Assembly: GCA_020628935.1 (NCBI GenBank)
Contig: JAHDEG010000009.1
Coordinates: 62,001 to 126,000, forward strand
Reading direction: 5' to 3'
Length of the DNA: 64,000 bases
DNA from: Flavobacteriales bacterium
GTDB taxonomy: Bacteria > Bacteroidota > Bacteroidia > Flavobacteriales_G > JALEGO01
Part shown: positions 44,060 through 55,000 of the stretch, in pieces
Layout: each line of letters starts with the position of its first letter
Position numbering within the stretch: the stretch's first letter is position 1
Program-made: the position numbers and the translations under genes
Notes under the pieces: generated by a model
Database searches by the model: none
Seen by the model: only the letters and a program-made list of their open reading frames with translations
Told to the model about the DNA's origin: nothing

Positions 44060-47017
44060 TTACAACTCTCTCAGACGCTCTAGTACAGAAGTCAACGTTT
44101 CTGTCACTAATTCAACAAGTTTATCTACCCCCTCTAACTTTTGCATGTTCTTACAATTGGCTTCTAATAATCTTATTTCAGACTTTATTTTAGCTATTCC
44201 CATAATATCAATTGTTGGCTTAATTTTATGCGCTAAAGAGCCAATTTTAGCATAATCCTTACTCTGTAAACCAGAATTTATTTCTGCTATATTTTTAGGC
44301 ATTTCATCTAAAAATAAATTTATCATTTTAGCAACAAAATCTTTGTTTCCAGAAGCTATAATCTCTAATTGAGTTAAATCATACAGGGTATTGTTAGTTT
44401 CATTTGAAGGCACTTCTTCTTTCTGTAAGTAATCCGGTTTTTTAGACTTAAGCTTCAAATGATTTAAGTGCTTTTGAAGTATGACTACTAAATCAGATTC
44501 ATAAAAAGGTTTAGACAAAAAATCATCCATCCCTGCCTCTAAACACATTTCAGAATTTCCTTTTAATGCATTAGCAGTTAAGGCGATTATTGGGGTTTTA
44601 ATTTTCAAGTCTGATCTAGCAATTCTTGTGGCTTCTATTCCTCCCATAACTGGCATTTGCAAATCCATTAAAACAACATCATATGTTTCTTTTTTGAGTA
44701 AGTCAATTGCTTCTTGCCCGTTATTAGCAATGCGAGTATTTACTTTTAATTTATCAAGTATACTTGTCGCGTAAAATTGATTCATTTTATTATCCTCAAC
44801 AAGTAATAAGTTTATGTTTTCTAAACTCACATTGTTATTTTCTGTTTCAGAGGCTATAGGTAAGTCAGAATAATCACCTAACTGATAATCTAACTTGAAA
44901 CTGAAAGTACTTCCTTGATTCAACTCGCTTGTTACAGAGATTTTTCCTCCTTGCGAAACAATTAATTTCTTAGTAATTGACAAACCTAAACCTGTACCTC
45001 CAAATTTTCTAGTTGTACTATAATCTGCTTGATTAAAACTCTCAAATATTTTAGGAAGCTTACTTTTTTCAATCCCTATACCTGTATCAGAAACTAAAAA
45101 TTCAATAATTACTGATTTCTTTTCTTTTTTTAAAATATTAACCGAAACCGCCACCTCACCTTGTTCTGTAAATTTGATCGCATTACTAACAAGGTTAACC
45201 AAAATTTGATTTAACCGGGTAGGGTCGCCAATTACAATAGTATCTTTTAATACCTGCGGAGTTTTGTAATAAAGAGATACATCTTTTGCTGCAACCTTGT
45301 ACTCTAAACTTGAAATTACAGAGCGAATAATTTTAATAGGTTTAAAACCAATAGACTCAAATTTAAGTTGACCCGCTTCAATTTTTGAGAAGTCTAATAT
45401 GTCATTAATAATTACCAGCAAATTTTTACCAGACTCTTGCACTGCTGAAAGCTGTTTAGCCTCTGTATTATTTAAATTTGCAGACTCGAGTAAGTTACTC
45501 ATCCCGATAATTGAGTTTAGCGGAGTTCTAATTTCATGACTCATATTGGCTAAAAAACGCTCTTTAGTTTTTAATGATTGTTCTGCTTTTTCTCTGGCCT
45601 TACTCAATGATTTTTGAATACTTCGCATCTCACTTATATCTCTAGCCACTGCTTGAAAACCCATCGTAACTCCATCATTAATAAGTAAGTTTACGTTTTG
45701 TCCTATCCAAATTTCTTTTCCTTCATTATTCTGAACTGGGAATTCTAAATATGAATGCAATTGTTTAGACAAAAACTGTTTAACATAAAACTCAGCTACA
45801 TACTCCCGCTTATCTTTTCTTACTAATCTGGTGAAATGATTGCCAATCATATTAAAGCCAATCGATTGTGTTAGAGATTTAGCTATCGGGTTTGCATAGG
45901 TAAAATTACCCAACATATCTGTTCTGTAAATAATATCACTAGCTTCTTCAACAAGCTGCCTGTAACGCTCCTCACTTTCTTTTATTTTTTTCTCTGCTTG
46001 CTTAACTGGTGTAACATCAATCCCGTAACCAATTACAATATCAAGCTCGCCGTTATCTTTAAAAACAGGTTTTAATCTGCGCAAGTGCCACTCCTCCTCC
46101 CCATTTTTATTTATAAAATGCTCCTCCCAGGCTAATGTTTTCTTAGTTTTTACGGCTTCATCAAAACTTTTCATGCGCTTTTCAGCTAGATCTAAGGAGC
46201 GGTTGCGCTTTTTACAATAATCTAAATCTGTTTTACCTATTAACCACTCTCGCAATTCTTTATCTTTAATAGAAAGGGGATTAATAAACTGATAACGATG
46301 CTCTGAATCTAATGCGACAATATCGGAAGGTAGACTATTTAAAATATTTTCATAAAACGCTCTTTGTTTTTGTACAGATTTTTCAGTTTCTCTTTGCTTA
46401 GTAACATTTGTTCCGTATACGTTAACATAACCATACTCTGCTATGGGCTGACATACAAATAAAAAATATTGATCATCAAACTGAAGATCAAATTGATGAC
46501 TTTTTTCTAATTCAAGAACCTTTAAGCATCGTTCGCCTATAGTATTTAAAGTAGCATCATGTAATGCGGGCGTTAAATTTCGCAAGAAAACATCTGTTGT
46601 CTTATTCTGATATAAAACATGGCCATACTTATTAAAACGCATAACCATGTTGGGATTTTCATCAGGAAACTTAGCTAATAGCTCTATTTTTTTACCAGAA
46701 TTACTTATTGGTTTTTTAGTATCTTCATCAGTAGTCAACAAAAGAGTAAAACCATCAGCTAATTTCATAAAATCTCCTTTAAAAGCGTATTTGTCGTTTT
46801 TACTTTTAAATACGTATCTATCAGAATAATTTAAACTACCAAACTGATCTTTTTTTTGATCTAATAAATCAAAAATTTCAAAAAAATCAACTAATTGCCC
46901 CCCCACGCTACATATATTTAAATGAATTACTGAATTACTAGCTCGCTTAACCTTACCATTTACAGACAAGCTAATATTAAAAGGAAAGAGACGATTTATT
47001 TGATCTTCTGACAGCAT
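44060..47017 (-). CDS. Hybrid histidine kinase with HNOBA-like N terminus, PAS domains, receiver and HPt
   Basis: A 985-residue cytoplasmic kinase without membrane helices. Residues 1-105 resemble the H-NOX-associated (HNOBA) domain of soluble guanylate cyclases (INRLFPFNISLSVNGK...FKGDFMKLADGFTLLLTT). Then come PAS-like domains (about 110-210, 225-340, 345-465), HisKA with phospho-acceptor H494 (MSHEIRTPLN), HATPase (NLVSNAIKFT, DTGIGI, GTGLGL), a receiver with D785 (VLMDLQMP) and an HPt domain with H930 (LAHKIKP). The full phosphorelay is therefore in one chain. It lies 14 bp after the receiver gene at 47032 in the same operon. A partner H-NOX gene is not in the window. HNOBA assignment is by pattern and moderately sure. 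Confidence 0.9.
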   Translation of the reverse strand: MLSEDQINRLFPFNISLSVNGKVKRASNSVIHLNICSVGGQLVDFFEIFDLLDQKKDQFGSLNYSDRYVFKSKNDKYAFKGDFMKLADGFTLLLTTDEDTKKPISNSGKKIELLAKFPDENPNMVMRFNKYGHVLYQNKTTDVFLRNLTPALHDATLNTIGERCLKVLELEKSHQFDLQFDDQYFLFVCQPIAEYGYVNVYGTNVTKQRETEKSVQKQRAFYENILNSLPSDIVALDSEHRYQFINPLSIKDKELREWLIGKTDLDYCKKRNRSLDLAEKRMKSFDEAVKTKKTLAWEEHFINKNGEEEWHLRRLKPVFKDNGELDIVIGYGIDVTPVKQAEKKIKESEERYRQLVEEASDIIYRTDMLGNFTYANPIAKSLTQSIGFNMIGNHFTRLVRKDKREYVAEFYVKQFLSKQLHSYLEFPVQNNEGKEIWIGQNVNLLINDGVTMGFQAVARDISEMRSIQKSLSKAREKAEQSLKTKERFLANMSHEIRTPLNSIIGMSNLLESANLNNTEAKQLSAVQESGKNLLVIINDILDFSKIEAGQLKFESIGFKPIKIIRSVISSLEYKVAAKDVSLYYKTPQVLKDTIVIGDPTRLNQILVNLVSNAIKFTEQGEVAVSVNILKKEKKSVIIEFLVSDTGIGIEKSKLPKIFESFNQADYSTTRKFGGTGLGLSITKKLIVSQGGKISVTSELNQGSTFSFKLDYQLGDYSDLPIASETENNNVSLENINLLLVEDNKMNQFYATSILDKLKVNTRIANNGQEAIDLLKKETYDVVLMDLQMPVMGGIEATRIARSDLKIKTPIIALTANALKGNSEMCLEAGMDDFLSKPFYESDLVVILQKHLNHLKLKSKKPDYLQKEEVPSNETNNTLYDLTQLEIIASGNKDFVAKMINLFLDEMPKNIAEINSGLQSKDYAKIGSLAHKIKPTIDIMGIAKIKSEIRLLEANCKNMQKLEGVDKLVELVTETLTSVLERLREL

Positions 47018-47031
47018 TGTATTTTTTTAAA

Positions 47032-47427
47032 TTATGCAACAGTAGTTTTACTTAATAGATTATTTACTTTTTGTCTTATAATTTTATTACTGAACTCACT
47101 TTTAACTATAAATTCGGTCGATCTGAACATATCATATACATTGAGAAGCTCTGTATTTTCTTCGCCAGAAATAAAAACTATTTTTTGAGAAGGCACCTTC
47201 TTTTTAAAAACATCTAAAGCATCGTGGCCAGACATATTATTTGGGTTTTCAGAATCTAAATTAAAATCTAACAAGATTAACTCTGGCTTTTCATCTAAGA
47301 AAGGAATACATTTTTCTGCGCTATTAAAAGTGATAACCTCAACATTAGGTATATCACCTAATTCAAACTTCATTAACTCTAAATAAAAACGATCGTCATC
47401 CACAATAAAAATTTTTTTGTTTGTCAT
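47032..47427 (-). CDS. Stand-alone receiver protein
   Basis: A 131-residue single-domain response regulator with acidic pocket VDDD (9-12), phospho-acceptor D54 (LLDFNLD) and the conserved SGEE and K in IVKSE. No output domain and no membrane helix. It is cotranscribed with the hybrid kinase downstream and would be an intermediate or competitor in the relay. The promoter-proximal region holds activator sites E and a sigma-54-like element. Confidence 0.9.
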   Translation of the reverse strand: MTNKKIFIVDDDRFYLELMKFELGDIPNVEVITFNSAEKCIPFLDEKPELILLDFNLDSENPNNMSGHDALDVFKKKVPSQKIVFISGEENTELLNVYDMFRSTEFIVKSEFSNKIIRQKVNNLLSKTTVA

Positions 47428-47451
47428 AGTTTCTAAGTTTTAAATACCAAG

Positions 47452-47468
47452 TCCAAACTGTAAACCAA
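47452..47468 (-). promoter_or_regulatory. Sigma-54-like promoter E
   Basis: On the minus strand: TTTGG (GG at 47466-47465), ten bases, then GG (47454-47453) in place of GC. It lies 87 bp after the distal activator site, nearly the spacing of A, C and D, and 27 bp before the receiver start codon. Confidence 0.45.
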
Positions 47469-47521
47469 AGACACAAACTACTGATTTTAAACCAATTAAA
47501 AAATAAAAAAAGTAAATACAC

Positions 47522-47553
47522 ACCCATAAAGAGACGGTTTTCTCAATTTGAGA
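47522..47553 (-). promoter_or_regulatory. Paired upstream activating palindromes, site E
   Basis: TCTCAATTTGAGA (47541-47553) is the most symmetrical copy of the motif (six-base arms TCTCAA/TTGAGA). A second copy, ACCCATAAAGAGA (47522-47534), lies 19 bp away. They sit between the sigma-54 regulator gene and the receiver-kinase operon, directly after the regulator stop codon. Confidence 0.65.
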
Positions 47554-48912
47554 CTATAACTCTTCATTTTTAAGCATCCTATACAAAGTAGATTTACCAA
47601 CGTCTAGTTTTTTAGCAACAGTAGCCACATTATCATTATACTTTTTTAGAAAATGATTTATTATATCAGTATTATATTCTTTTAATGTTTTCTCTGAACT
47701 CATCATATCAGCTATTGATTCTGTTGAATTAAATGTTATGTCTTCAACTTCTATAATTTTTTCGTCAGCCATCACACAGGCCAAATCAATTACTGCTTTC
47801 AATTCTCTAATATTACCTTTAAAAGTATGTGTTAGCATTTTTTTCTGAGCAGCTTCACTAAATTTCTTTTTTTGCTTTTTATTTTTCTTGCAAAACTCAT
47901 CAGCAAAATACTTAGCCAATATTAAAACATCTGATTTACGATCTCTTAATGGGGGCAACTCTATAGGTAGTCCTAACAATCTGTAATACAAATCCTCTCT
48001 AAACTTACCTTGCTTAACCTGATCAGCGAGGTTTTTATGAGTTGCAACAATGATTCGAGTATTTATCTTAACTGGCTTATTACTTCCAACCCTGGTAACT
48101 TCTTGCTCTTGTAAAACACGAAGTAATTTAGCTTGTAAGGATAAATCCATATCAGCAATTTCATCTAAAAAAATGGTTCCATTATTCGCTTCTTCAAATT
48201 TGCCTATTCTACGAGTTTGAGCTCCTGTAAAAGCGCCTTTTTCATGACCAAACAGTTCACTTTCTATTAGTTCACTAGGTATTGCTGTTACATTTACGGC
48301 TACAAAAGACTTTGCTTTCTGTAGTGAATTATAATGAATGCATTTAGCCACCAACTCTTTACCTGTACCGGTTTCACCTGTTATGGAAACAGTTATATTA
48401 TTATCACAAGCCTTTTGCATAAGCTTAAAAACTCGCTTAATACCATCACTTTCTCCTTTTATAATATTTTGAAAAGCATATTTTCCAACCAACTCTTCTT
48501 TTAATGAAGCGACCTCCTCTTTTAATGAGAGCTTTTCTTTAATTCTAGCAACAGATTTCCAAAGGCGATCTTTAGCCTCATCATCCTTAACAACATAATC
48601 TTCAACACTATCTTTTTTAAGTAACTCTAATGCAATTTTCACATCCTCTTGACCAGAAACAACTATAATAGGTATGGTAGGATCAAAAGCTTTTATCTTA
48701 TCAATGAGTTCCAAACCTTCCATATCCGGCAGTGAATAATCTACCGTTATTAAATCTGGTCGAGATTTTAAATTAAGCATACAATCCTTACCTGTCTCGT
48801 ATCTTTCAACTAAATAGTCCGGATTTAACGATAAGTGATATTGTAATATTTCTGCATACCATATATCATCTTCAACTAAAAAAATTTTAAAAGGCTTTTT
48901 TACGGAACTCAT
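47554..48912 (-). CDS. Sigma-54-dependent response regulator (NtrC type)
   Basis: A 452-residue enhancer-binding protein: receiver (residues 8-125, acceptor D58 in TVDYSLPD), AAA+ domain with Walker A GETGTGKE (179-186), the sigma-54-contacting GAFTGA loop (226-231), Walker B IFLDEIADM and an R-finger region, and a C-terminal Fis-type helix-turn-helix (about 425-447, DNVATVAKKLDVGKSTLYRML). All residues for ATP-driven open-complex formation at sigma-54 promoters are present. I infer it binds the TCYCAnnnTGAGA palindromes found at five promoters in the window. Pairs of sites about 20 bp apart fit binding by such dimers. It is divergent from the 2285-residue secreted-protein gene. Confidence 0.95.
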   Translation of the reverse strand: MSSVKKPFKIFLVEDDIWYAEILQYHLSLNPDYLVERYETGKDCMLNLKSRPDLITVDYSLPDMEGLELIDKIKAFDPTIPIIVVSGQEDVKIALELLKKDSVEDYVVKDDEAKDRLWKSVARIKEKLSLKEEVASLKEELVGKYAFQNIIKGESDGIKRVFKLMQKACDNNITVSITGETGTGKELVAKCIHYNSLQKAKSFVAVNVTAIPSELIESELFGHEKGAFTGAQTRRIGKFEEANNGTIFLDEIADMDLSLQAKLLRVLQEQEVTRVGSNKPVKINTRIIVATHKNLADQVKQGKFREDLYYRLLGLPIELPPLRDRKSDVLILAKYFADEFCKKNKKQKKKFSEAAQKKMLTHTFKGNIRELKAVIDLACVMADEKIIEVEDITFNSTESIADMMSSEKTLKEYNTDIINHFLKKYNDNVATVAKKLDVGKSTLYRMLKNEEL

Positions 48913-48937
48913 AGCATGATTTTGTTCTCTACAATAC

Positions 48938-48969
48938 TTTCATTTTTGAGAATTTGTTTCATTTTGGGA
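48938..48969 (+). promoter_or_regulatory. Upstream activating palindromes, site D
   Basis: TTTCATTTTGGGA (48957-48969; reverse complement TCCCAAAATGAAA, one base from site B) and a copy with one extra spacer base, TTTCATTTTTGAGA (48938-48951). The distal copy starts 88 bp before the -24 GG at 49026. It lies between the divergent regulator and secreted-protein genes and could also affect the regulator's own expression. Confidence 0.6.
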
Positions 48970-49023
48970 AAAAATAAATTTACTGTAAATAGTTAAGTGA
49001 CTCATTTATAGGTTTTTATGATT

Positions 49024-49040
49024 TTGGTACAGAATTGACT
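49024..49040 (+). promoter_or_regulatory. Sigma-54-like promoter D
   Basis: TTGGTAC (same -24 box as promoter B) with GG at 49026-49027, ten bases, then AC (49038-49039) rather than GC. The predicted transcript start near 49050 lies after the ATG at 49046, which supports 49085 as the true start codon. Confidence 0.5.
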
Positions 49041-49084
49041 CATACATGAATAGACAAGTATTTAATAATTTAAATTTTGAGCCT

Positions 49085-52000
49085 ATGAAAACCTTTAACT
49101 ACATTATTACGAGTTTCATCACCATTTTGAGCACTATATTTTTACAAGCACAAGAAATAAGCTCAACAGTTACTCCTGAAATACATGTTTGTGGTACTTC
49201 TGAAGAATTTACCATAGAAATCAAAAACACATCAAACACGGCCTACAGTAATGTAATTACTCAAATTGATTTACCTGATGGAATTAAATATATTACAGGA
49301 TCACTAATTGAGCCGACATACGGAACAACAGAATCAAGCTCATCAAATCAAATAAACTTTTCAACTCAAAACATACCGGCTAATCAAACACTTTTATTAA
49401 GCTACTCATTAACAGCAAAAACAAATGCAATTACATTCCAAAATAATGGTGGAATATTCAGAAATCAAATAAATGTAACCCACAACAACGGATCTCAAGA
49501 TCATTTAACTAACCATTACAATATTTTATATGCAGCTTTAACAATTACTAATGTTAACGACCTTGATGAAACCGCTCATAATGGCGAAATATTCACCAGA
49601 GAAGTAACTATTAAAAATGGTGGATATGGCTATTTAACCACATTTGATCTAGAAGATGATTTTGACGAAAACAACCTTGAGTTGCTTTCAGTAAACATGG
49701 GCGCTATAAATGACTCAAAAATAACATTATCTGGCACCGACATTTCTAACTTTGGAGATGGAGATAATTTATTTGAAAGAAACGAAGAGTTAACAATAAT
49801 TCAAACCCTTAAAGTAAAAGGTTGCTCTTCTACAGAATCTAAATTAACAGCCATATGGGGTTGCGATAATAAAACAAGACTAAGCAACAGTCTTTATCCT
49901 TACACAACAATTAAAAACTCATTATCTGCTAGCATACAATCAAATACCGAAAGTGCATATAACGGCCAAATTATAAACAGGCAAATTACAATTACACACA
50001 ACGGATATGATGACCTTAGTCAAATATCTATTTTTAATGACCAAGACTTATCAATATTAGAACTTACATCTGTTAATATTGGAAGCATTTCTAACAGCAG
50101 AACTGTCGTTTTACAGGGAAATGATTTTAATTCTATTGGAGATGGTGATAATTTATTTGAACACGGAGAGTCTATAACAATAACAGAAAGCATTAAAGTT
50201 ATTGGTTGTAACTCAACATCTTCGGTAATAAACATACTATGGGAATGTAATAATGTACCTCAAGAGATTTTGGCAGGAAACATAAACACTACTGTTCAAT
50301 TAAATGAACCAGAATTAGTAGTTTCTACAACACCGAGCTTTAATACATGCGTTGAAGAAATCGCAGACAACCAAAAACTAATAATAACCAACATAGGTGA
50401 TGGAATATCATTTTCCAGCAATTTAACAATAAAGCTTCCATATACAGGTATTTTTTCAACCATTGACGCAAGCACCATTAAGTACAAAACATCAACATCC
50501 AACAACTACCAAAGCATAAGCCCTAACAATTCAACCAATAGCCTTTCTAGCGGAGATTGGAGTTGTTTAAACACAATTAGCAATGCTAAAAACTCAATAA
50601 CATTAGGCCTACCAGATATTCAACCAGGCGAAAGCATTGAAATAGTTTGGGATCAATTTACATGTAACACGAATCACTGCTCAAGCACAAAACTTACTGG
50701 ATGGAACTATGACTTGTCTTACAAAAACAATTGTGGAAGCGGCCAAGAATACAACTTAACAAATCAAACGGGGCTACCAACACTTACAAACACATCAGCA
50801 TTTAACTGTTTTATTGAAGGCCCCTCTGACCTAAACCATAATGAAATAGGAAACTACGAACTAACATTCAACAATGCCAGTTTTTATCCAAACATCACCA
50901 CAAATTCAAGTTATTACGAAGTACACTTTGTTATTGACAATGGTTTTAGATGGTCAGGTAATAATGATGATTTAACATTTAATAATAAAACAACATCTAT
51001 TACTCCAAATTACGTTGACGTAGACTATTTAAGCCAAATAATAATTGCACGATTTAATAACCCTATACCATTTAGTTTTGACGAATCGTTTTTCTCGCTA
51101 AACTTAACCTTAGACACAAACTATATTGAAAGCAGCTTAACAGACCCAACCTTAAATCTTGCAATGCAATTATTTTATGTTCCAGACGGTAGCTGCAGCA
51201 ACCCATATTTAATGCCGCTTTCTTGTGTGAAAACAACAAAAACTGTTGGTCATAATCAAGACTACAGCCAATGTGAAGGATTAATCTTTAATAAGGCCAC
51301 TACCAATAGAATTAGCCTTGGTTCACCCGACAATAACCAAGACGGTATCGCAGATGCTTCTGGTGCATTAAATATGCAAAAAATTAAAACTAGAAGAGTA
51401 ATGCAAGGCGATACATTATCTACGACTTATTACGGGAAAGTACAATCATTTCAAGGCCAGTCTTGGGTTTACGGATATGCCAACCACATCATCCCAAATC
51501 CATATGGTGATGATATAACTTTTATAGAAGCTTCATTAACATTTAACGATGCTTCTACTGGAAACACATATACAACAAACAACATTTCAGCATCATCAAA
51601 TATAAACTCACAAGCACTAAAAACGTCAGCTAATTTCAGCATACCCACTTTAGTTGCAAATGGAGAAAGTCAACTGGCTGGTATTTCCTTTGAAAACAAC
51701 GATTTAATTGAAATTACATTTAAGCATAAAGTAACCCAAAATATAGGTGCAACAATTCAAAATATAACTACACCTACTGAATTTTATATTAGTCAACAAC
51801 AAAACCCTAGTAACGCATCAGACAAATTCTCTTGCGACAACTATAAAACTTACTTTTCTTTATTGGGATATGATTTTACTAGCGATAAAAAAACAACAAA
51901 AACCGTTAATTCTTGCAACACTACACTAAATCAGTATTACTATTTTAAAATTGGAGGAAGTGAGCATGCTGGCTCAGACATGTTTCCATATGAATACAGA

Positions 52001-55000
52001 AACTGGGGGTTCTTAGATTCAACCAGAATTCAATTACCCGCTGGCTATGAAGCAACAAACATTAACATACATCAATACAGAACGCAATATTTAAATAGCA
52101 GTAAAAAAGAAACACATAGCAACGTATCGTTCACTCAAGTTAATCTTCCCTACACATCTAATTTGGTTACTGCTAATTTTAAAGAAGCATTTAAGAACAA
52201 TGGAGGAAACATAAACCTAAGTGATGATGGATTTAACGGTTACGTAGAAATTACATTAAATCCACAATGTGAAATTGTACCAGAAAATCAATATCAAGAT
52301 ATAACATGGACTTATTTATTAAAAACGAGTGCGTTTTTAAATAATGAATACAAAACACATACCTTCAACCAAAACGACAGAGTGAGATACCAAAGAGGTA
52401 ATTTACAAACAACCACTTCTCAGCAAACCAAAACTGGTAACGGACCATTAGTAACCTGGGACATACAAGTTAAAAACAATGGTAACGGAAGTGCAGAAAA
52501 TGGTTTCTTACACGCAATAAGCCCGACAGGCGACCTTACAATTATTGATGTAAAAGACGACAATGGTAACAGTGTAAATGTAGTAAATGGAATATATCAA
52601 TTAGGAGCGTTTAGCACAGGACAGAATAAAAACTATAAAATAACAGCAAGCTATTACACCTGTCATCCTGATAATATTATTGTTTACACGGGTTATGACT
52701 GTGATGGATATCCAAATAACTACGATGACTATAAGTGTTTTGAAAATCATATTTTATTAAACATTATTCCAAACCCTTCCGAATTACAATCAAGAATTAG
52801 AGGATATGGAGAGCAAGATTGCAGCACAACTGCAAACGTAGAAATTGAGTTTTCATCTGTTAAGCTAGCACATGTAAAAGATATTATAATAGATTTAACT
52901 TCTCTTACAGCAACAGGTGTAAGTATTGTTCCTGGAAGCTCAAAATTACTTTACCCTGAAGAAGGTGTTTTTTTAGCTGTAACTGACCCTACTCAAGATG
53001 GATCAATATTTACATTCACACAAGAAAACATGGGCTTACCTAGTACGTTACCCGGTATTACCAACACAGACTCAAACACAGCATTTTTACAATTCACAGT
53101 AAATCTTGGAACAGACTTTAAAGCAGGTGACTTTGTACAAGCTAATATTTCTGCAAATAGAGTGTGTGGCGAAGCACTGCCTGAAATATCTTTAATTTTT
53201 GATCCTTATGCTATTTACAAGCAACCAGATGTTTTTGATGTAGATGAAATTGGAAATAACTGGGGAATGGCTTGGGGAGATTATAACAACGATGGGTTTA
53301 GTGATTTATTTGTTACAAACTATGATAAAACTCAACCAAACGTGTTATATAAAAACAACGGAAACAAATCCTTTTCAAAAGTTAGCTCTGGAGAAATAGT
53401 AACTGACCTAGCCAGTTCATTAGCCGCTTCTTGGGGAGATTACAATAACGATGGAAATTTAGATTTATATGTAGCAAACAATATTGGATCTAACAACTAT
53501 TTATATAAAAACAATGGTGATGAAACATTTACAAAAGTAACCAACGATCCAATTGTAAACTATAACTCTTATGCACATAGCTGCTCATGGGTAGATATTA
53601 ACAATGACGGATATTTAGATATGTATGTTGCCGATTATTTTCCAACAAAAAATAACGCTTTATACATCAACAACAGAATTGGTGGATTTACAAGAAACAC
53701 AAATTCAATTATTGTAGAAAGCACATCACACTCAGTTACTGCCGCCTGGAGTGACTATGATAACGATGGTAATATTGACTTATTTATTGCCAACACCGAT
53801 GGCGAAAACAACAGCTTATACAGAAACATTGGAAACGGAGACTTTGAAGCCGTAACGACTGGAGATATTGTAAACGATGCAATGAATTCAGTTGGTGCTT
53901 CTTGGGGCGATTATAATAACGATGGAAACATGGATCTTTTTGTAACCAATGCATCAAGAACGCAACCAAACTTACTTTACAAAAACAACGGAGATGGTTC
54001 ATTCACTAAAGTAACAACAGGTAAAATAGTTACTGATATTGCAAGCTCTCATGGAAGTAACTGGACAGATATTAACGGAGATGGATATTTAGACCTACTA
54101 GTAACCAACGACAATAATGAAAACAATTTATTATACATCAATAATGGTAATGAAACATTCACTTCAATAAAAAATGCCATTACTCAATCTGGCGGGAATT
54201 CATTTGGAGTTGGAACTGCCGATTACGACAATGATGGAGATTTAGATATTTTTATAGCAAACCACAAAGATGCAACCTCAGGTAACTTAGAAGACAATTT
54301 CTTTTATGAAAATCAAAGAGGAGGTTGTTTGGCCAAAACATGCATAACACTTCAAGGAACGAACACATCATTTAATGCATTAGGAGCAAAAATTGAAGTT
54401 AATGCTACTATTTATGGCGAATCAGTTTCACAATTCAGACAGTTAACGGCTCAAAGTGGTGGTTTGGGAAGCCAAAATGATGCTACTCAAATTTTCGGAC
54501 TTGGAGACGCTACATCTATCAATTACATAAAAATATTATGGCCATCAGGCATGAAACAAACACTAAATAACATTACTGTTGATTCTTGCTTAACCATTAT
54601 CGAACCTACGGGCGCAGTTTTAGAAACAAGAGCATACCACGATGCAAACAATAATTGTATAAAAGAAGAATCTGAAAACTTTTTAAACAAAATGGAAATT
54701 AAAATAACTGATTCACAGCTTAGCAGAACAGTATTTACAAATAATAGAGGGTTTTATACCAGCAATGTACCTGCAGACACATATACTGCCGAAAGTAAAG
54801 ACCAAGGAATATGGACATCAAGTTGTCCTTCGACAGTAACCGTTAATATTGGCGATACAGGAATACAAAAAGTACCATTTTTCACAAATTGTACTTCTCA
54901 AGATTTAAAAATTGACATGTCAACAACAGTTGTAAGACCCGGTTTTGATGTAACGTACTTCATAACCATTGTTAATAATGGCTCAGCTAACTCTGAAACA

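Noticed and set aside
43911-44255. A 114-codon plus-strand frame containing the second GC-rich hairpin
   Set aside because: It runs antisense into the histidine kinase 3' end, begins in repeat sequence and shows no domain.
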